Assembly (NCBI GenBank): GCA_001414485.1
Contig: LLEY01000084.1
Location: 186,001 to 250,000 of the forward strand
Direction of reading: 5' to 3'
DNA from: Calycina herbarum
Lineage: Eukaryota; Ascomycota; Leotiomycetes; Helotiales; Pezizellaceae
DNA: 64,000 bases
Shown here: positions 10,296 to 21,735 of the stretch, in pieces
Layout: every line of letters begins with the position of its first letter
Position numbering within the stretch: position 1 is the stretch's first letter
The notes under the pieces: generated by a model
The model's database searches: none
What the model saw: the letters and a program-made list of their open reading frames with translations, nothing else
What the model was told of the DNA's origin: nothing
Position numbers and translations under genes: made by a program

Positions 10296-12929
10296 GATTG
10301 GCGAGGGTGTTCTAAACGAATGAATGCCACCTTGTCAGAGAAAACGTGGCAACCATGGAGGGAGGAAAGTGTCTTTATTCTAAAGCGCCATGTTTGAATG
10401 AAACCACTGCCCGCTTCCAACGGGACTTGCCATGCTGCAAAGGAATCGATAGATTATCGGCTAACTACAGCCGTGCGGATATTTATCCAAGTTGGGTGCC
10501 ACGCGATGTTCAGGTACGTGGAGGCGGGGTTGGCAATGTTGGCACCCCCATTATCAAAATTGCACAATGGTAGGCAAGGTTGAGTGAGGTTCATGCAGTT
10601 TTGCAAGCAATACTACCCCCTCTCATGTATGAGAATTGATACATGGGATATCTCCATCCTATATACACTGAGAAAATGCTGCAGAATTAATTCCATACTC
10701 TCTTTGAAACAAGTTAGATGACGAAAAACTCTCGAGCTTCAAATTCTCACCCTTGTTTGTTGAACTCAACTCAGGGGGACATACAAGGGTTCACTAACTG
10801 AAATTTTCTGCTTAAAATTATCCAGAGGCGTCACTAAAATTCCTCCAATAAAAGAAGCGAAAAGCCTCACAGTTTTATTCTCCGTCCTCGCTGCTTACTA
10901 GACGATGTCCATCCCAGTACCCGACTATTAAACATGCACCCCTCGACGCCACCAAACAACAATCTCGCATGCAGATTTTCACCGTTGCATTTTAGGGCTT
11001 CGGAATCCCAGGCCAGACTGTCGGGACCAAATCTTGGGTGAGATCGATGGTAAGTTGCCAATGAGTTGCGTGATATTGCGAATCGCCATGTGGTTTTCCA
11101 ACCAACACGAATGAGGCAAAAATCAAGTCAATCACACTTCTTTTAGCTCTTGATGTTCGTGATCTTCAACGGCTGTTGAAGCAAAGACCTTCCGCTGCCC
11201 CTCGAAATTAACGGTGAAGCTCTCCACTTACGGATGAACTCAAGCGGGAATCCCGGCCGGTACGGGTCAATCCCTGAAGCTCCTCGCTTAGCCTACAGGG
11301 CGGTCGTGCGCTAAAATTCGGAGTGGAGTTGTTGTGGACACCGCGGGGTCGATCAACCACTTGAATGCATTCATATCACAATTTTCAGCACATGTGAAGT
11401 GCTTTGCAGGTCCAGGGATATCTTCATGGGAGATGTTTTATGAAGAAAATCCGCTCTCTCTGATTTGAGTATGTTGAATTCAAGAGATGTTGGAGTGAGG
11501 ATGGAAGAATTTCCAATGTTTGAAAAGATGAGGAAAATTCTTCGATGGTGGATACATCGTACGGTCAACCATTTGCACAAATTCTAAAGTGACCAGGCAA
11601 AAATGGGATATACCCGGGTTTGGAAGAGCTTCTGAGTCTAGACGAAGCCTCTGAAACCTGTTGCAATTCCCCTCAGAAAGGGAAAATATGATGGGGGTTC
11701 TTCAAATCTCCTTGTGGCTTTGGTTGATGATATCTCCTTGCGCCAACCGAAATGGAAGAAGGCCGCGTGCTTGCATGGACTATTGACTCAAGAGTCTTGA
11801 GTATTGAGCGTCTCCATTTGTTCTTTTCTTCTCGAAAATTCTGCAACGCGCTTAGATAAGAAACAGAGATGAAAAAGGTTGAGCGAGTTCGTTTCCTTAA
11901 TTGGTTAGAAGAAGGCTATATAGCGAACTTATGTCTATAATGAGTGCCAACCTCCGGAAAGGGAAGGTGGTCCTTTCGGTGCCGGTTCATACTTGGTAAA
12001 ATCAACACATTCAGCCAATTATTGTCAATTCAAATACAAGGCGAAACTATTACGGCAGAAGCGAAATAACCCCCCATAAAATCGGCCAAAAACCCTGGTA
12101 GCCCACAAAATCTGCAGTAATAGTTACGCCTGGGACGAAGTAGAACGAAACAATGTGTTACGCTAGGTCCTTGGAGGCATCGTTCTTCTTTAATCTTCCA
12201 AAGTGGAGCCATTTCACTTCCTAGCCCCCAGTAGCTTCCATACGTCGCCATGGGTACCTACCTTTAGACATGAAACCCTATTGAGTCGTCTAAAACTTGC
12301 AAGATGAGATTGGCACGCGACACACTTATTTCCACCGAAAGTTGCTTGGCTATGCTATGCGCAAGTTTCTAGCACGTGGAATAAGATCTAACGAACTTTG
12401 AAATCGCCATTTCCCATGAATTTACGTGGCTTATCGTTTTTACAAGATATTGCGAACTGTTTACTCTATTCGTACTTTGTCAACTCCCTTCTTTCAACTA
12501 AACTTGATAATCCCTTGTTATCGGGGTGGATTAGCGGTTATCGACCGGTTCACTTGAAGTCGCTTGGATACAACGGTTGAAGCCCAGTAGTACAGGGATA
12601 TAGATGAATCCTTCAAGTTCCTGGGATGAATTCAGGTGGCCCGGGGTATCGGGGCCTTCACAATGGAGACGGGCAATTAGTAAAAGCAGCCTAGCACCTG
12701 CGCGTAAAGCAAGGTTTATTGACCAATAGGAAAGAGAACCGCGATTCTTCGATGAAACCGAAAGTCGGACTTGAAAGATCTGCTTCCAGGAGAGGCTGTA
12801 ACCGAGCAGTGTAGGATCGTGGAAATGGTACAATCTAAGGGGAAGACAACATCGAGTTGAATAAGAAGTCGATCACTTCTTCCTTGAAGGTGGGATCATT
12901 TATTGCGCGACACCACAAACCTCACCACC
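10296..12929. other. Intergenic, 2.6 kb, no gene recognised
   Basis: Separates two divergently oriented genes (FAD oxidase on -, rhodopsin-like gene on +) and must contain both promoters. ORFs at 10346-10583, 10867-11061, 12030-12251 and 12531-12833 lack domains, codon bias or convincing starts. Confidence 0.45.
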
Positions 12930-14318
12930 ATGGTCGACACGCTACAGCCAGCTGCGCTCGCCATTCTTTGCGTTAACATAGCGATCAGCTCATTTTTTAT
13001 ATTCTTGAGGGTCTCTGCGAGAGTTGTGGAGTGGAGGAATGGAAATAAACTGCATCGGCTTATCATATGGAGTAAGTTGTTCTCGCTTAAACCCGAGCAG
13101 GATATTTAAGGGTGGAATATCAAGAAGTACAGTGCTTTAGGTGCTAACGATCTTTAGGTGATGCTCTTCTCGCGTGCGCCTATATCCTGGCGATAGGAAA
13201 CACATACACGAGCATCAAGTGTTAGTGTTTACCATCTCGGACTCACCACAAGATTTCAACTAACCTTCTTAATTAGACACATTGATAAGCTGGCAAGGTT
13301 ATCATGTTTACGATATTCCAAAACTGACCAATGCTCAAAAGACTGTCGCCGCAAAGACAAGTCTTGCAAATCAACTCCTTTACAACCCGATTCTCACTCT
13401 AGTGAAAGCCTCAGTTATCTTTTTCCTCCTTCGAATCGGTGGCACCAAACCCTACATCAAGAAGGCTCTTTATGCAATCTTTTTTGTAAACGCTGCACTT
13501 GTGGTATCTGTTTTCATCGCGGATGCCTTGCAATGTACGCCTTTTCACTACGTGTATGACTCTTCATGGATGGATCTCGCGGCGCAAAAGGCAGCCGGAG
13601 CCGACAGTAAAGGAATAGTTAACGGAGTAGTCGTTAAGGGCGGAAAATGCTTCGATCAACGACTCTTCTTCCTTGTGACAGCCGGACTTGCGGTCGGAAC
13701 CGATCTCTTAGTCATTGCTATCCCAACTTTGATAGTGTGGGATTTGAAGATGACGAGAAAGAAGAAGATCGCTGCAGCTGGAGTTCTCAGCACTGGAGCT
13801 CTGTAAGTTTTGACGTTGAATTTTTTGTGCAACAACTGCTAATTCCTTACGCGCACAGTGTTACCGGTGTATCCATTGTTAGACTTGTTCTCTACCATTG
13901 GCGATTCGACCCAGCGAACAAAGATACGACGTACAACGTGGATTATACTACATCCTCGATGGAAGCGAACCTCTCTATTGCAGCAGCATGTATCTCATCT
14001 CTCGGACCACTCATTCAGCGCTTCCTTCCAAAGCTTCTCGGATCTGGAGGTACTTCCAAATCATATGGTCCAGCATCGGGAGCTTTCCATAAGTCGGGCG
14101 AAGGAGGTCAATTCCCCTTGAAAGCCGTGGGTGGAAAGAGAGAAACACTTGTGCGAGGAAAGACCACGAAAACACATGGAGATAGTGTGTTAGATGGATG
14201 GGATTCAGAAGAAGCCATTATGGACGCTTCCGCAATCCGGAAGACGGTCAATGTGCAAGTTAGTTTCGATGCAAAATCTACTCGTGAGAAACCACGTAAG
14301 TATGAGGATTCATTTTAA
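12930..14318 (+). CDS. Fungal rhodopsin-like (PTH11-type) integral membrane protein
   Basis: Predicted seven-helix plasma-membrane protein of the fungal rhodopsin-domain family (SAT4/PTH11-like), members of which are thought to be GPCR-like sensors; ligand unknown. Exons 12930-13071, 13158-13220, 13277-13802 and 13859-14318 give 396 aa. The ATG at 12930 sits in CCACCATGG. Seen: first helix [19 protein letters not shown], second [13 protein letters not shown], the loop [10 protein letters not shown] that matches the conserved GxHxWDxP region, helix 3 [21 protein letters not shown], then further hydrophobic helices to [16 protein letters not shown], and a soluble basic/Ser-rich cytosolic tail. 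No extracellular CFEM domain is present, unlike PTH11 itself. Intron 2 uses a GTTAGT donor, required to keep frame. Confidence 0.85.
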
Positions 14319-14476
14319 GCGGATGGGGTCTATTGTTGTTTATGATATACATACAAAATATATGATTTCAAATGACAAGCCTTTCCGTATGAAGGGTTTT
14401 CTCTTGTTAGCCACCTTGCCAGCCAACTCCCCATAACAACTCGAAAGTTGAAACATTACGGTGATTGCTCTGGCTT

Positions 14477-14797
14477 CTAGCCGGACTTTTTCTTCGGATC
14501 TTCCAATTTGTTATTGATCCATACCATCGCATTGAGTATCTCGAAAGGACCATCACACATATAACATGTCGTTAAGTTGAGAGGTACTGACTTGTTCACG
14601 CAGTGCTTCTTTTCTCCTCCATGACAGCACGTAATCAAAACGTGAATACGCGAGGTTGGGTTTTGTGGACAGTTGTTCAAATATTTGAGAGTGCAGTGCC
14701 CTAAGGATTGTTGTCTTGAATAAGTCGGACTAGAGCCGTGCACTGTGTATCGAGGTGGATCTCGAGTTGTGTAGTCTGGCGGTGGTGATGCTGTCAT
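14477..14797 (-). CDS. Small PPxY and Cys-rich protein (left member of divergent pair)
   Basis: Single-exon ORF of 106 aa; I do not recognise a family. Seen: two PPxY motifs near the N-terminus (PPDY at 6-9, PPRY at 14-17), then seven cysteines (35, 43, 57, 58, 66, 78, 81) including CYMC at 78-81, and a Lys-rich end. No signal peptide or membrane helix. PPxY is the ligand for WW domains, for example in Rsp5/Nedd4 ubiquitin ligases; that is family knowledge and binding here is inference. The gene is divergent from the similarly built gene at 15445, 647 bp away. The 3' end lies only about 160 bp from the rhodopsin-like gene (convergent). Confidence 0.55.
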   Translation of the reverse strand: MTASPPPDYTTRDPPRYTVHGSSPTYSRQQSLGHCTLKYLNNCPQNPTSRIHVLITCCHGGEKKHCVNKSVPLNLTTCYMCDGPFEILNAMVWINNKLEDPKKKSG

Positions 14798-15444
14798 TGT
14801 GAATTTAGACTCGCTAGTGGTCGCTAAGGCAGACGATATATACGCTATTTTTTTAACCGAAGGGATTTAAAACAATGAGGAGTTAGACACGGGGATTTTA
14901 TATCAGCGGTGTTGAAGCGTTGCAGTTAATAATATTACCCTAAAACGATAGGATAAGTTTTTGGATGATTAACAAGCCAGTAACAATGCAACATATAGAA
15001 CTGAACTTTAGTTCCATTAACTTGATTATAGTATATTAAAAGCCTTACAACCTAGCTTGATGAGTCCCTTAAGAGATATTCGCGAAGATTTTTCTTTATA
15101 TCTAGAAATGCCATCGTGATCTACAAGAGTGTGAGACATAATTTATTATCTGGTAACTTGTCGAACTGTAGTTCTTGTAGTTCTTATAATTAACGCCATT
15201 CCCTTGACCAATATGCAGGGTACTTGTGGCATCACTTTAAAACCATCACTCGCGAGATTTCTCACCTAGTAAAATTAGCATAATTTAGGTCTCATCTTAC
15301 CTACTTCAATTTTAGAATTGGGTAACTTAAAGTTTAGATTCCACGCCTTCACGTGCATTGTTACTCATTCCTCCACCACACGCAGAAGTCGTTCCTCAAC
15401 ATTCACAGCATCACAACACACAATTTTTTAAATTCACACATAAA
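14798..15444. promoter_or_regulatory. Shared upstream region of the divergent PPxY/Cys-rich pair
   Basis: The 647-bp, rather AT-rich gap between two divergently oriented small genes must hold both promoters. I see no clear operator; several CTTAA/TTAAG steps and short A/T runs only. Confidence 0.4.
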
Positions 15445-15894
15445 ATGGAAGATTCAGAGCCCCTTTTACCACCCTGCTACTCCAATCCCACAGAAGATGG
15501 CAGACCCGTGGAGCCACCTTCTTACACAGAATATGACATTGATATCAGTTCCCCACGAAGACCAATCCCAAGACACCGTCCTCCTTTATACCAGAAGGCC
15601 TCACCGCTCGACTGCTGGGAAATCCGCCATAGAAGATTTTGCAAGGATCTAGAAACTGGATTCATATTGACCAAAAATCACACGAATGCACTAGAGTATC
15701 GTTGTGCGACAACAGGCCAAAAAGGAAGGAATAAAATGGGTCGCAGGGGTTTTACACATTCAACTAAATCGAAATGCAGAGGATGTGGTGGGATTGTATT
15801 TATAATTGGTTGCGATTTCTGTAAGAAGAAGTGTAGGGTTTGGGATAGTTGTCGTTCGAAATGGCACAAAAAAGGGTTGGAAGATTTTGGATAA
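15445..15894 (+). CDS. Small PPxY and zinc-ribbon-like Cys-rich protein (right member of pair)
   Basis: Intronless ORF of 149 aa; the ATG at 15445 (AAAATGG) was chosen because upstream in-frame codons lack an ATG. Seen: three PPxY motifs (PPCY 9-12, PPSY 24-27, PPLY 46-49), a basic middle part, then CRGC (111-114) and CDFC (123-126) followed by Cys130 and Cys136, a spacing suited to zinc binding. The block from Cys87 to Gly116 aligns loosely with Cys58 to Gly83 of the divergent neighbour (C, G, K, then CxxCxG), so the two may be distant paralogues. No secretion signal. Function unknown; an adaptor that recruits a WW-domain ubiquitin ligase is one testable idea. Confidence 0.6.
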   Translation: MEDSEPLLPPCYSNPTEDGRPVEPPSYTEYDIDISSPRRPIPRHRPPLYQKASPLDCWEIRHRRFCKDLETGFILTKNHTNALEYRCATTGQKGRNKMGRRGFTHSTKSKCRGCGGIVFIIGCDFCKKKCRVWDSCRSKWHKKGLEDFG

Positions 15895-16825
15895 ATTTAT
15901 TGACCTGAATGGGCTGGATGAAAGAATCGTGGATTCAAGTTTTCAATATTAAGGCTCTATGATTGTACGGCTCTTTTGAATAGGGGGCGGTTTTCTCGCC
16001 TGGTGCATTTTCCAGCCTACTCAATGCCCAATATACAAATCACAACTGGCTGACATTGAATCTAATCGTAAGAGTGAGGTGTTACTCAAGTGTCATGATC
16101 TTTTGATAGGTTCAAATCCCGTAAACAGTATATAGTAACTTCCAATTCCGAGCCCCTCATTCACAGCTCTTTGCCTTCATGCCGAGAGGTACCGTTCAAG
16201 GGGGCTGCTTTGCTTAGGTAAAAGCTTTCTTTTGGAGTCTTTGAACACTATTCAAAGCGCAAACAAACCCAAGTGAAGACGAATGTGTCTGTGTTAAAGA
16301 ACTTAAGTAGATGTGCTGTTTTGAAGCTAGGCCTTTGCAATTACACAGAGAACTTTGGAGTCTACCTTGAGCTGAACAATATGTTGAAATGCAAATTTCC
16401 GTCACGGTGTCACCGCTCTTTGCAGGATCTGCAATCAAATTGAGGTAACAAAATTACACCTTTCAACTTCCAATCCATACCTGATCTCAATACGAACCGC
16501 GCTTTATCCATACTCCCACATCCCTACGGGAAATGCATAAATATTCCCCCAGATCACTTCAATGTCTTTTATATTTCCAAGTACCCGACAAGGAAGGGTT
16601 GGAGACAGAGAAAATCAATTCCCAAAACGAGCTGCCACAAGTAATTATCAAACCTCTTCTAAGGTATTTCAACTTTCCATGCCCCACGTATTGCACAAGC
16701 CACTTGGCCAAGTTTAAGAGACGAGTTAATAAAATGCCCCTCCGTATATTGGCAATGGTGTATACATACTTCTAATAATTCATCTCCCTCCTCCCCTTGC
16801 CCTCTCGAATTCATACACACAACAC
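15895..16825. other. Intergenic between convergent genes
   Basis: 3' flanks of the PPxY gene and the lipase gene. A stretch near 16080-16125 resembles a tRNA T-arm but has no partner stems. No gene seen. Confidence 0.4.
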
Positions 16826-18948
16826 TCACTTCCCACCCTTTCTCTTCCCACCACCATCATCCCCACTTCCCGGCGTCGAAGACCCACTCTTCACAATTCC
16901 CCCAAGTCCCTCCCCCTTCACAATTCCACTGACAGCTCTACTAGCCCCAATAGAAATACCCCTCACGCCTCTGCCCTCAAAACTGATCTGGCTCCCAATA
17001 CTCCCACTCCGCGCTTGCTTCAATTTATTCGTCAAATTCGTAGTCGACGGGCTCCCATTCTCAATACTCGCTCCGCCACCGTTGAAATGCTGTCGTTTAG
17101 GAGTGATGGGGGAGTTGGCAGAACTCTCACTCGAGTCATCGTACTCCTTTTGAGGGCGCACGCGTTTCCTGGCTCCATCGCTGAGGATGGGGATCGATGA
17201 ATAGCGTGGACTTTTTGTAGGCGATGTATTTGCGACTTCGGCGTAGCTGGGTCCCCCTGTTTGGCTGGCGTCGTCTTCACTCATGTAGGTTATCGCTGGT
17301 CTGCTGGCTCCCGCGTGTAAGCTTGCGTGTCTGGCCGAACGATAATGATCGTATTCTTCCTGTGTATGTGCTGCATCTACGAAACTCTCCAAGGCATCGA
17401 AGACATGTGGGAAAACGAGAGTGTTCACCTCTCTAGCCCAGAGGAAATCAAGGTGCTCGTAATGTGGGATTTCGGTAGCGATGGTATGGTCTGGGAGTTC
17501 TTTCATCATAATGTCAATGTCTACCAAAGAGTCGCTTCCTCCATAGACAAGTACAATTGGCGTTTTGATGTTTCGAGTTGGAAATTTAGCCACTTTGGTG
17601 TATTTGCTTGTGCTGCCAAGTGAGACCACTGGCTGAACGTCATCATCGTACATTTGAAATGATTTAGTACGAATGATTTGGAACCAATGAACCACACTTT
17701 TGGTGCTGGTAAAGGAGTATAGATGAGGGTAAGCAGCCAATTTTTGACTCGTAGAGATGTTGCGAGCGTGCCAGCCAAAGAGAAAAGAAAGTCCCATATC
17801 AATTGCTCTGATAAAGATAGGCGGGTAGAGAATTGCTTGCCACATATTTGCTGAACTGAGAATTGAACGGCGTCCGAAGAGAAGAAATAGAACTTGTGGC
17901 GATGCCTTGACCAGAGCATCCACAATTCCGTTGGAGAGACCAGCTGGGGACATGGCAGGCGCCAAAGCGATAAATACATTGACCTGGTCGTTGAGTTTGG
18001 GGTGAACGGCTAGCGTTGCGAACGCTTGAGCTGTTCCTTGCGAAAAACCAATGTAAGATAATGATGGCGCTGAGGTGGTCTCTAGAATATATTGGATACT
18101 ATCCGGGATATCATGAAATGCAAACTCGTCCATGGAGAAATCCCAAAATGGGATATCATTTGGCGAATGATGGATGGACTTTTTGGAATATTTATTTCCA
18201 CGATTGTTGCCAAGCTGTATTTGTTAGCGAGCCCTTATTTATACTGGGTGATTATTAAAACTTACCCAGACGTCGTATCCCTTTTCTACCAATTTAAATG
18301 GCAAGCACCTCTCTTCATCAGTAAGACATACCCATACCTCACTGTTCATGAGAAGACCATGATGGAGATAAACAACATTCTTCCTGATGCTGTTCGGGCC
18401 CTGGTTAACTCTCTCCTTTTCTTCGCCACGACGCCATGCTAGGCGATGAATTCCAAGGAGGTATCCATCTCCTGTTTGAACGACATGTTCTTCGGCGTAG
18501 TAGCCATAGAGAGCGCAAATATCGACAAAGTCCGATGCGTTCCGGATTCCGCTCGAGACATCTACAATATTTTGAGCTGCGATTTCCGTCAAGATGCTGG
18601 AAAGATTTACCTTGTTTTTTATGTGCGGACTTTTTGGCTGCAGGTGATGTGAATCTATTAAACAGTCTCCGAGAAGCTCTGTAACAGAGATTTATTATGG
18701 ATGTTGCTGTTCATAATTAGCTAAGGTACACTGGAAGCAAAAATGCCTGTGTGAACTCACGTAAAGCAAGCGTCAGAATTCTGACTAGTGCCTCTAAACC
18801 GACTAAGAAAAATGAGCCGACGAGTGCTGCGTACTCAGCCCTGATGATGTTAGTTTCTGTTCTGGATACGGGGGGATCATCAACGCTTATCGAAAGAGGC
18901 TTATCAAACTTACAGATTCAGGCGACCGAGAAAAGGAATAGGCGCCAT
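16826..18948 (-). CDS. Membrane-anchored steryl ester hydrolase / triacylglycerol lipase (TGL1/YEH family)
   Basis: AB-hydrolase-associated lipase that hydrolyses steryl esters or triglycerides at lipid droplets or the ER membrane. Exons 18948-18914, 18840-18761, 18678-18266 and 18214-16826 encode 638 aa. The N-terminal exon pair forms MAPIPFLGRLNL followed by the hydrophobic anchor AALVGSFFLVGLEALVRIL, as in fungal homologues. Then the lid/AB-lipase segment (YYAEEHVVQTGDGYLLGIHR), the oxyanion region VVYLHHGLL, WLGNNRGNKYS, the nucleophile elbow GFSQG with Ser234, Asp404 in YGGSD and His430 in PHYEHLDFLWA. The C-terminal ~180 residues are Ser/Gly-rich and low complexity, likely regulatory. 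The small first exon was placed by homology to this family and by frame; the rest is directly supported by long open frames. Confidence 0.88.
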
Positions 18949-19915
18949 CACGAAGCTCCGTGTCTGTACAATTATCTTACAAGCGCTCCGCAGATCCGGG
19001 AAATTCTTTTTGGTCGTGTATCATTCAGCAGCTGCAGAATCGGCAAACATAAATTGTCGTTTTCAAGACAGGAGTCAAAGGATCGTTGGTGGCAAGAGGC
19101 GCAAATATGTACAGAGCTGTGGATTGGGGGATTGTGTTGCTTTACAAAAGAAGTCGACCGGAGATTGGAATAGTGGCTTCTCGGTGATTAGGTAAAGTGG
19201 AAATTTCTAGATGAACGTTAGCTTGTTGACTTATCGATAAGTGTTTTTTTTTTTTTTTTATGGTGTTTGGATGAGGGTAAACACTCACTTACTTGGTGAC
19301 TTAATGGCGGTGATGTCACATGTAAGTGACAGCGAGCTTGCGGTTTCAATTGGGTGGAAGCTTCGGGACGCCAGTCTAGATGACAGCTCCAAGTGCATTG
19401 CCCGATAAGCTAGCTTGGAATCACAATTGAAAGATTTCAATCCGGCTGCCACAATTCAGTCGTACTCGTACTTGAGAAAGATGGCGTTTCCTCTTTGTCT
19501 CTCCTCGAAAAGCAAAAACAATTGCATGTGAAGGGGAAAGGAACAAGGGAGGAGGAGCCAACCAAATTGGGAAGGCGGGTATTCGGAAGCGGATTAATCT
19601 TTCTTCCGTAGCGGCTTCATCCAACTAAAATCATCTGATATCAAAAGCTTCATTCAAGAAGTCAACGCCTTTTCCAACAGGAGTGTATTTTGCCGATAAT
19701 TAATACCAAATACCACTGCCAATCACGGCGTACGACAATCATACCACCCGACCTTTCTAACAAATTAAGAGTTATCAATTCGTACTACCAGACGCCGAAG
19801 GAAAAGAGACACATTGGGGGATCACAAACGGCTAGCTCGTCCCATTGGATCTTCGAGAAGTTTATAATTGAACGATTTGGGGTCAGAGGGGGAACCGAAT
19901 TCCAAAACCAACAAA
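18949..19915. other. Intergenic, divergent promoters of lipase and PET191 genes
   Basis: Contains a poly-T run at about 19243-19259 and no supportable gene. ORFs on either strand overlap and have no domain. Confidence 0.45.
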
Positions 19916-20381
19916 ATGCCGAGTTCCTGCAAAGACATCCGTTCGTCTCCCCTCTCCCCTCCCAAAGCCACCTCATACGCCCCCCGTCCTCAATTCATAA
20001 ACTGCCACTAACACCTACCCCTTCCCAGGCGAAGCCCTAGCACAATGTCTCCAATCCTCAGACTGCATAATGATCCAACGCAACAAACCTTCCGACTGTC
20101 TCCGCCCCCCTCTCCTCGAAACAATGCCCACCCAATGTCAACAACTCAAGAAAGGCCTGGGCGAATGCAAACGAGGCATGGTGGATATGCGAAAGCGATT
20201 TAGAGGGAACCAGCCGATTGCTGTTAGTAAGGAAATTGAGGGCGCGAGACCGGGCGGGCAGTTGTATGCTGGGAAGGCGGCGTTTTCGGACACGGCGAAG
20301 AAGACGGATGGGTATGAACCTGAGGAGAGGGATTGGAGGGAGGTGGAGAATGAGAGGTTTAGGAAAGAACAGGGACTGTGA
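19916..20381 (+). CDS. PET191: Cytochrome c oxidase assembly factor PET191 (COA5)
   Basis: Twin-CX9C protein of the mitochondrial intermembrane space needed for cytochrome c oxidase assembly. Exons 19916-19940 and 20029-20381 give 125 aa. Seen: MPSSCKDIREALAQC with Cys-x9-Cys across the splice junction, then SSDCIMIQRNKPSDC, then CQQLKKGLGEC (again Cys-x9-Cys) followed by the highly conserved KRGMVDMRKRFRGN. The tail after about residue 75 (GYEPEERDWREVENER) is the usual fungal C-terminal extension. The intron donor is GTTCGT, which is unusual, but other nearby donors destroy the frame. Assignment is firm because both conserved blocks are almost diagnostic. Confidence 0.94.
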
Positions 20382-21243
20382 TGTAGAAAGGCAGGATATA
20401 TATAGAGAGAGGAAGATTTCGGTAGGGCGAGTGGAAGATGGGTGGGATGTATGATTTTTACGAGGGTGTTGGGGGTTGCATTGCGGGCGTTTTTTGGGAT
20501 ATGTAGAAATACAGAGCGTTGTTGTAGGAATATTCAAATGAATGTTGTATATATGTTGTATATCTATTCCGCAGTGTAACGGGTACGTTGGACTATATAT
20601 CTTCTCCAGTCTTGTCCCAAACTCGGCCCAGAGCTGATGAGCAACAGATCCAAGTCACGTAACTTATGATCAACACAAAATTGCCTACTAATTGCCCCGC
20701 GAGCTTTCGAAATGGTCTGTTAGATTTATATAAAGACCATGCTTCAAGAATCATTTTTATAGATATAAATAAAGTTGTACTTAAGGATGCAAGGTACAGT
20801 TTTATATCCTCCGGATACTTCGGCTCGTACCGTCAACCCTACCTATCCCCAAGCTCCCCGGGTTAGTACATTTCTGCATCTAGCACGTCTTATTATGAGC
20901 CTCAATCTAACTTCAACGTCATTCAAGTTACTTCAAACTTCATCCTCTATAATGTATAGTGAAGTTTCATTTAGTAGCCCTCTCTGTGAGCTTATCTGTT
21001 TGCTGTGTTGAATTTGATGACCCGGGAGATACTCGAGAGTCCAAGTCATTGTTCACGTGGCAATCATTGAACTGTTGAGCAGTTCCAACAAGCTATTTAG
21101 TTTTGAATTTGAATTTCATCTTTTTTCTTGAGTTTGCTCGAAGAGGGGAGTTTCAACATTTTACTAATTGAAAATTTCCATCATAAACCCCAACTCATCT
21201 TTTTGGGCAACCACCAGCATTCAATTTATCTCATCTCTACCCC
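20382..21243. other. Intergenic between convergent genes
   Basis: 3' flanks of PET191 and the DUF1993 gene; short ORFs only, no domain recognised. Confidence 0.4.
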
Positions 21244-21735
21244 TCAAACTAATCCCAAGTAGTTCTTCTTTCCAATCGGTACACCCTCCTTTCTCAAGAG
21301 AGCATAAGTCATAACATGATGGAAATAAAAATTAGGAATCACAAACTCCAAAACATATTTTCGTCCAGTCGTCTTCCTCTGTCCAATCTCAATCTCAATA
21401 TCATCCTTCCCATCCATACTCTTAGGGTCCACACTCTCCAAAATCGCAATAGTCTTCGTGATTCTTTCTTGAAGTTCTGGGAAGGTCTTCTCGTTGTCGG
21501 CCCATGCTTGAGGGGCGACTCCACCCATACGGACGGCGAGGCCCTTTGCGCAATCGGAGACTCGTTGGATTTGGTAGGGGAGGGCTTCCATGTCTGCGAT
21601 TAGACGGGTTTCGATGAGAGCTTGTACGGAGGAGGTGAGGGAGGCATGTTCAACGCCTTTTGTGAGTAGGGTTGAGAGGATCTTGAGGTCTTTGATGAAT
21701 TGAGGGACGGTGGCGTCGTAGAGTGAGAGAGACAT
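21244..21735 (-). CDS. DUF1993-family protein
   Basis: Single-exon protein of 163 aa belonging to the DUF1993 family (predicted four-helix DinB-like fold), widespread in ascomycetes and bacteria; no established function. Seen: the N-terminal LYDATVPQFIKDLKILSTLL helix, the central ADMEALPYQIQRVSDCAKGL helix, and the C-terminal EFVIPNFYFHHVMTYALLRKEGVPIGKKNYLG block that is strongly conserved and carries a His-His pair. Length matches the family and there are no disruptions. This is the last intact gene before the eroded transposon block. Confidence 0.88.
   Translation of the reverse strand: MSLSLYDATVPQFIKDLKILSTLLTKGVEHASLTSSVQALIETRLIADMEALPYQIQRVSDCAKGLAVRMGGVAPQAWADNEKTFPELQERITKTIAILESVDPKSMDGKDDIEIEIGQRKTTGRKYVLEFVIPNFYFHHVMTYALLRKEGVPIGKKNYLGLV

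Noticed and set aside
16080..16125. tRNA T-arm-like sequence (GGTTCAAATCCCG)
   Set aside because: No matching acceptor, D or anticodon stems could be found around it.
18751..19173. 140-codon plus-strand ORF over the 5' end of the lipase gene
   Set aside because: It lies antisense to the first two lipase exons, whose conserved N-terminal sequence explains the region.
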